Origin: Cupriavidus phytohabitans
Lineage (GTDB): Bacteria; Pseudomonadota; Gammaproteobacteria; Burkholderiales; Burkholderiaceae
Reading direction: 5' to 3'
DNA: 64,000 nt
Assembly: GCF_000426345.1 (NCBI RefSeq)
Contig: NZ_AUFE01000020.1
Coordinates: 41,112-105,111 of the forward strand
The notes under the pieces were generated by a model that was not told the origin of the DNA, ran no database searches, and saw only the letters and a program-made list of their open reading frames with translations. Position 1 is the stretch's first letter. Every line of letters begins with the position of its first letter. The position numbers and the translations under genes are program-made. Of the stretch, positions 60,277 to 64,000 are shown piece after piece.

Positions 60277-61329
60277 TCAACCCTCGGCGCGGCGGATCAC
60301 CAGCACGGTGGCGTCATCCCGGCCCCGGCCGAACTTCCACACGATAAACGCCGCGATCAGCGTGGGATCGTGCCGCAACAGGCTGGCATCCTCCAGGCGC
60401 CAGCGCGACTGCACGCCATCCGAGAACAGGATCACCAGCGCATGGGCCGGCCATTCCATCACCTGTTCCTGGATGGCATGTACCTGGATCCCCGCGGTGC
60501 CGTGCTGCGGCAGCAGCGTGCGGTCCGCGGTGCCCGAGATAACGCGGCCCATCACATTGCCGGCCCCGGCGAAATGGATCTGGTTGCCGCGCAGGTCCAG
60601 CCGCGCCGCGCTGACGGCCGCGCCACGGGTGCTGCGCAGTGCCGCGTGAGCGCGTTCGAGGACCTGGGACGGGCTGCCGCAGGGCTTCTCCGCAAACGCC
60701 GCCAGCGCGGCCCTGGCTGCGTCGGCGGCCAGCGGGCCATGCCCGAGGCCGTCGGCCAGTACCACGTCGGCGCCGTTCTCGTGCTGCGCCACGCCCCAGC
60801 CGTCGCCGCTGACCTGCTCGCCGGGTGCGGCCAGGCATACCGCCCCGACCAGGCAGCCGCGCAACGGCGCCGCCCGTACCGGGCGGCCACCCGGCTCCCG
60901 TTCGCGATAGAACCGCGCCAGGATGACGCTGCCCTGGCCAAGGCGGCTGACGATATCGAAGTCGTCGGCCATGCGCTGCACGGCGCCCAGCCCCTCCCCG
61001 GCGCTGCCCGCGCTGGAATAGCCATCGCGCATGCATGCCTGCAGGTCGTGCATGCCGGGCCCGTTATCCAGCGAGATCAGCTCGATCAGCATGCCGTCGC
61101 CCACGGCGCGGGCGCCAATGTACATCCGGCCGCCCACCGCATGGCGTACCAGGTTGCTGCAAAGCTCGTTCGCGACCACGGCGATGCGGCCCGCCAGCAC
61201 GCTGTCGAAAGCCAGCCGCGCGCACAGGTCGGCCGCGAGCCGGCGGGCTTCGCCGACCCGGCTGGCGTCATCCATGGGAAGCACGACGGCGGGACCCTGT
61301 CCGCTACTTCCACCGAGTGACACTGACAC
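60277..61329 (-). CDS. RsbT-type ATPase fused to a SpoIIE (PP2C) phosphatase
   Basis: 350 residues from a GTG start with GGAGG seven to eight bases before it; the first 26 bases overlap the end of the rsbT gene. An N-terminal anti-sigma-type ATPase domain (about 10-135: VANELCSNLVRHAVGG, SLDNGPGMHD) is followed by a PP2C-like SpoIIE domain (about 160-350: DVVLADGLGHGPLAADAARA, ALVILFSDGV, GRDDATVLVI). Proteins of this form in gram-negative stressosomes take the place of RsbX/RsbU and reset phosphorylated RsbR and RsbS. The two downstream genes encode kinases, so signal output here is a phosphorelay instead of a sigma factor. Confidence 0.9.
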   Translation of the reverse strand: MSVSLGGSSGQGPAVVLPMDDASRVGEARRLAADLCARLAFDSVLAGRIAVVANELCSNLVRHAVGGRMYIGARAVGDGMLIELISLDNGPGMHDLQACMRDGYSSAGSAGEGLGAVQRMADDFDIVSRLGQGSVILARFYREREPGGRPVRAAPLRGCLVGAVCLAAPGEQVSGDGWGVAQHENGADVVLADGLGHGPLAADAARAALAAFAEKPCGSPSQVLERAHAALRSTRGAAVSAARLDLRGNQIHFAGAGNVMGRVISGTADRTLLPQHGTAGIQVHAIQEQVMEWPAHALVILFSDGVQSRWRLEDASLLRHDPTLIAAFIVWKFGRGRDDATVLVIRRAEG

Positions 61330-61717
61330 AGGTTCCCTCCCCGACTTGGGTACGGATGGAGAAATCGTTGACCAGCCGGCGGCTCCCGGACAGGCCCATG
61401 CCGAGGCCATTGCCGGTGGTCCAGCCATCGGTCAGCGCCAGGGAAACGTCGGGGATGCCAGGGCCCTTGTCCTCGAAATGCAGCCGCAAGCCCCGGCGTA
61501 CGCCTTCGTCGATGAATTCCCAGCGCATTTCGCCGCCATGCCCGTGCACCACCGCATTGCGGGCCAGTTCGCTGGCCGCCGTAATCATCTTAGTCTGCTC
61601 GACCAGTGAAAACTGCAGCTGGGCGGTCAGCGCACGCACGACCGAGCGGGCCTGCACGACATCGCGCTCGTCGCGCAGCGGGATCGTCCCAGTGGTGCCA
61701 AGCGCGGATTGCGTCAC
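61304..61717 (-). CDS. rsbT: RsbT-type serine/threonine kinase of the stressosome
   Basis: 137 residues of the GHKL anti-sigma kinase family. N-box ASELARNAVVHGHGG (about 50-64), G1 EDKGPGIPD and the GLGMGLSGSRRLVNDFSIRT region (about 105-125) are as in RsbT. It phosphorylates RsbS (Ser57) and RsbR in response to stress and then acts on the next component. It overlaps rsbS by four bases and the phosphatase gene by about 26. No sigB or rsbV/W-like gene is seen. Confidence 0.92.
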   Translation of the reverse strand: MTQSALGTTGTIPLRDERDVVQARSVVRALTAQLQFSLVEQTKMITAASELARNAVVHGHGGEMRWEFIDEGVRRGLRLHFEDKGPGIPDVSLALTDGWTTGNGLGMGLSGSRRLVNDFSIRTQVGEGTCVSVTRWK

Positions 61718-62082
61718 CTGAGCTCACTCCGCTGCGCCTTGTCCAGCAGCGCCATGCCGCGCTCGACGTTGAGCGCGGTCCTGACGCCGGTCAGGGGCAG
61801 CCCGAGTTCCACCAGCGTGATCGCCACGGCCGGGCGGATGCCGACTACCACCGTGGCCGCGCCCAGGATGCGTGCGATATCGGAAATGCCGACGAGCATG
61901 CGGCCGATAAACGAATCGACCATTTCCAGCGCCGAGACGTCGATCAGCACCCCGCGCGCGGTGTTCTGCTCGATGCTTGCCGCCAGGTCTTCCTGCAGCC
62001 GCAGCGCGGTCTGGTCTTCCATGTCGATCTGGATCGTGACCAGCAGGTAGGACCCCATCCGCAGGATCGGAATTCGCTCCAT
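61714..62082 (-). CDS. rsbS: RsbS-type STAS-domain stressosome core protein
   Basis: 122 residues, a single STAS domain. The RsbT target serine is Ser57 in LIDVSALEMVDSFIGRMLVG, identical in context to Bacillus RsbS Ser59. The N-terminus RIPILRMGSYLLVTIQIDM and VGIRPAVAITLVELGLPL fit. It forms the stressosome scaffold with RsbR. The ATG at 62082 follows the rsbR stop by 14 bases; its stop overlaps the rsbT start (ATGA). Confidence 0.93.
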   Translation of the reverse strand: MERIPILRMGSYLLVTIQIDMEDQTALRLQEDLAASIEQNTARGVLIDVSALEMVDSFIGRMLVGISDIARILGAATVVVGIRPAVAITLVELGLPLTGVRTALNVERGMALLDKAQRSELR

Positions 62083-62096
62083 GGTCTGCCTCCCGG

Positions 62097-62948
62097 TCAG
62101 GCCGGCTGGCGGGTCACGGCGTGCCCCGTCAGCCGCATGGCGGTGGCCAGCGCGTCGGCCAGCGTTGCCTTGGTCACGATGCCTTGCAGGTCGATGCCCA
62201 GATGCACGATGGTCTGCGCGATCTGCGGCCGGATCCCGCTGATGATGCTCTCCGCGCCCATCAGGCGGATCGCGGTCACCGTCTTCATCAGGTGCTGGGC
62301 CACCAGCGTGTCGACCGTCGGCACGCCGGTAATGTCGATGATGGCCAGTGCGGAGCCGGTTTCGACGATACGCTGCAACAGGGTTTCCAGCACCAGTTGC
62401 GCGCGGCTGCTGTCCAGCGTACCGATCAGCGGTACCGCCAGCACCCCTTCCCACAGCTTGATCACCGGCGTCGACAGCTCGAGCAGTTCCTGCTGCTGGC
62501 GCCGGATGATGTCTTCGCGGCTGCGCTGGTAGGTAGACATGGTCCACTGCGCCATGCGGTCGACGATGGCGGACGCGGCCCAGATCACGTCGATCCGCGC
62601 ATCCAGGTTGCTGCGGTCGCGCTGCAGCGCCTCGAAAATGGGCCGTTTGAGCGACAGCACGAAGCCGCTGGTCACGTCCGCGGTCTCGCCTTGCGCGGCG
62701 CGCGAGGCCGACAAGTGGGCGAGTGCCTCGCGCAGTTCGGCGAACGGCGCCTGCTCGAAGCCGTCCGCATCGCCGTTGGCGCGCAAGGCGGCCTGCAGGC
62801 CTTGCAGGATGGAGCGCTGCTCGCTGGCAAGGTTGCCGGTGAAGCCCCGGCCGCCGGACAACGACTGGTATTCGGTGGCCCAGCTCTCGGCAATTTTTTC
62901 GACTTCGGCGTGCAACAGGCCGGCAAGGCGCTGGTTTTCTGAACGCAT
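62097..62948 (-). CDS. rsbR: RsbR-type stressosome sensor with RsbRD N-terminal and STAS domains
   Basis: 283 residues. The N-terminal helical domain (about 5-135: LLHAEVEKIAESWATEYQSL) is of the RsbRD_N type instead of a globin-like sensor, so the input signal is unknown. A linker helix (QRSREDIIRRQQQELLELST) leads to the STAS domain (about 165-275) with TGVPTVDTLVAQHLMKTVTA, containing the threonine that RsbT phosphorylates, and GIRPQIAQTIVHLGIDLQG. The start at 62948 begins the recognisable domain; 27 further codons are open upstream. It is the first gene of the six-gene stressosome operon; its promoter lies in 62949-63062. Confidence 0.92.
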   Translation of the reverse strand: MRSENQRLAGLLHAEVEKIAESWATEYQSLSGGRGFTGNLASEQRSILQGLQAALRANGDADGFEQAPFAELREALAHLSASRAAQGETADVTSGFVLSLKRPIFEALQRDRSNLDARIDVIWAASAIVDRMAQWTMSTYQRSREDIIRRQQQELLELSTPVIKLWEGVLAVPLIGTLDSSRAQLVLETLLQRIVETGSALAIIDITGVPTVDTLVAQHLMKTVTAIRLMGAESIISGIRPQIAQTIVHLGIDLQGIVTKATLADALATAMRLTGHAVTRQPA

Positions 62949-63062
62949 AGGGATGGCGAAAGTTGTAAGCGATGCACAGGAGACAAAGTACGCAGTGTCA
63001 GTGCATTCTAGGAGAGATTGATAGCTCACTCCACGTTACTTCGCGCCTCACAAAACAAAATC

Positions 63063-63100
63063 GGGTGCAGCCATGTGCACTGCCGTGCACGGCTGCGCCC
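63063..63100 (-). terminator. Rho-independent terminator after the fadB fragment
   Basis: Two nested stems, GGGTGCAGCC/GGCTGCGCCC (one G-T pair) and GTGCAC/GTGCAC around TGCC, give a long hairpin. On the minus strand GATTTTGTTTTG follows at once, a good T-rich tail. It lies 27 bases past the stop of the dehydrogenase fragment and separates it from the stressosome operon. Confidence 0.8.
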
Positions 63101-63126
63101 GTCCGGGTCGGTCGTATCCCGGATCG

Positions 63127-63699
63127 CTATTGCATATCGGCAAACCGCTTGCCGCGCGCCGCCAGGTCTGCCAGCAATGGCGCGGGATGGAATTCCTCGC
63201 CAAGCATTTCCTCGTACTGCCGCAGCGTCCGCACTACCTTGTCGAGCCCGATAGTGTCGGCATAGAACATCGGACCGCCCCGGTACCCCGGCCAGCCATA
63301 ACCGTTGTTCCAAATCACATCAATATCGGACGCCCGCAGCGCCTTGCCCTCCTGCAGGAGCTTCGCGCCCTCGTTGATCATCGGCAGAACGCAGCGCTCC
63401 AGGATTTCCTGGTCGGATACCGCGCGGCGGGTGCGGCCCTGGCGCGCGGCAAAGTCGCGGATCATCTGCTCCACCACCGGCGACGGCCGCGCATTGCGCT
63501 GCGCGTCGTAGTCGTAGTAGCCCGCGCCGGTCTTCTGGCCGCGCCGGTCCATCTCGCAAAGGATCTCGCGCAGCGTCGAGCCGGTCGAGCGCTCGCGCAC
63601 CCAGCCCAGGTCCAGTCCCGCCAGGTCGCTCATCGCGAACGGGCCCATCGGGAAGCCGAAGTCATGCAGCACACGGTCGATGTCCCAGGGCAGCGCCCA
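63127..63699 (-). pseudogene. 3' fragment of a 3-hydroxyacyl-CoA dehydrogenase / enoyl-CoA hydratase fusion (FadB/FadJ type), cut by an IS
   Basis: About 190 codons with normal FadB/FadJ C-terminal sequence: VLHDFGFPMGPFAMSDLAGL (3HCDH C-terminal domain), the motif GYYDYDAQRNARPSPVV, then VSDQEILERCVLPMINEGA and GYGWPGYRGGPMFYADTIG. Homology ends abruptly before ALPWDIDRV (63694-63696). The few codons before it (reading ..TVTWVDW) are not family sequence and belong to the insertion element. The N-terminal part must lie beyond the right edge of the window, on the far side of the element. The remaining fragment has an intact stop and terminator. Confidence 0.85.
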
Positions 63700-64000
63700 A
63701 TCCACCCAAGTTACTGTAAGCATCAACAAGCCTTATAAGCGGCATGTCGATGAGGCTTTGGGCGAGGCGGACGAGGTTTGTTGCGATCCGGTCGCACGCG
63801 ATGGGCACGTGTTGCGATCAAAGCCAAGGTCTCATTCAGGGCAGCCTTGGCCCAGCGCAAGCCGAGCAGCGCCGCTGACAGGACAGGTTTGAGAGCCGTG
63901 ATGGCGAAGGTTCGGTTGATACGACGGTCCGAGTCAATCTCATGTTCCTGCGCGGCGCTGAGGCAGCATAGGGCGTGCAAGTTGTCGCTGAGGATTTTGG
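63700..64000 (-). mobile_element. IS4-like insertion sequence, left end in view
   Basis: The element begins within about 63697-63702, where the dehydrogenase reading frame breaks. It holds the end of a transposase gene on the minus strand. The inner end reads CCAATCCACCCAAGTTACTG from 63697, probably the terminal inverted repeat, but the other end is outside the window so repeat and target duplication cannot be checked. Confidence 0.7.
63723..63998 (-). CDS. IS4-family transposase, C-terminal part
   Basis: About 90 codons in view, open to the window edge. The reading KILSDNLHALCCLSAAQEHE, then RINRTFAITALKPVLSAALL, and a very basic tail (RVRPDRNKPRPPRPKPHRHA) is the type of C-terminus seen in IS4-family transposases of Ralstonia and Cupriavidus, recognised by general pattern. 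The N-terminal catalytic DDE residues are beyond the edge. A start cannot be placed. The family assignment is less certain than the transposase nature. Confidence 0.65.
   Translation of the reverse strand, partial: KILSDNLHALCCLSAAQEHEIDSDRRINRTFAITALKPVLSAALLGLRWAKAALNETLALIATRAHRVRPDRNKPRPPRPKPHRHAAYKAC

Overview
The window is GC-rich betaproteobacterial DNA, most like Cupriavidus (Burkholderiaceae). The basis is three Bug-type tripartite tricarboxylate (TTT) periplasmic receptors, a CYP116B self-sufficient P450, an RsbRST stressosome module, and many LysR, IclR, AraC and MarR regulators paired with small catabolic operons. The species is an inference; no rRNA or tRNA gene is visible. The content (accessory catabolism, no housekeeping genes) would suit a second chromosome or megaplasmid.

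Layout. 1-3618: an aromatic-acid/drug efflux unit (HlyD adaptor, DUF1656, FUSC pump) with a divergent LysR gene broken by a one-base frameshift. 3635-4179: a secreted hypothetical gene, also frameshifted. 4325-8731: CYP116B oxygenase plus Bug receptor, with divergent IclR and its probable operators. 8922-13867: class C beta-lactamase, acyl-CoA dehydrogenase, AraC and MarR regulators. 14101-20659: a ureide (uric acid breakdown) locus with UraD, two MFS carriers, a LysR regulator with a clear T-N11-A box, and two HIU hydrolases, one carrying a Tat signal. 20668-23842: YVTN propeller, DUF305 protein and an AraC regulator. 23839-30872: an eight-gene tryptophan tryptophylquinone (TTQ) amine dehydrogenase operon, probably for aromatic amines: heavy chain, MauE, MauD, light chain, two c-type cytochromes, aldehyde dehydrogenase and a Tat-type amidase. 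31140-38483: Fic protein; an AtuA-like/DUF4387/Bug operon behind a near-consensus sigma-54 promoter, next to its likely activator; and a phospholipase D-type synthase.

38625-46570 is an accessory stretch of short, mostly unrecognised genes. It holds an Xre-RES toxin-antitoxin pair with two operators around its promoter, and a lone ParA. 46602-50832 has a SARP-like regulator divergent from an MFS carrier and an alpha/beta hydrolase. 50857-56589 has an LprI-like secreted protein, a Bug receptor, a class III CoA-transferase with its own promoter, and the acetate permease pair yjcH-actP ending in a very long hairpin. 57375-62948 is a six-gene stressosome/two-component operon (RsbR, RsbS, RsbT, SpoIIE phosphatase, histidine kinase, hybrid kinase). 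The right edge holds the 3' part of a 3-hydroxyacyl-CoA dehydrogenase gene cut by an IS4-like element.

Best candidates for undescribed biology: the sigma-54-controlled AtuA/DUF4387/Bug operon, whose substrate is unknown; the paired exported and cytosolic HIU hydrolases; and the TTQ dehydrogenase operon, which lacks mauG and has a light chain with two extra cysteines. All functions are inferred from sequence reading alone; no database search was run.
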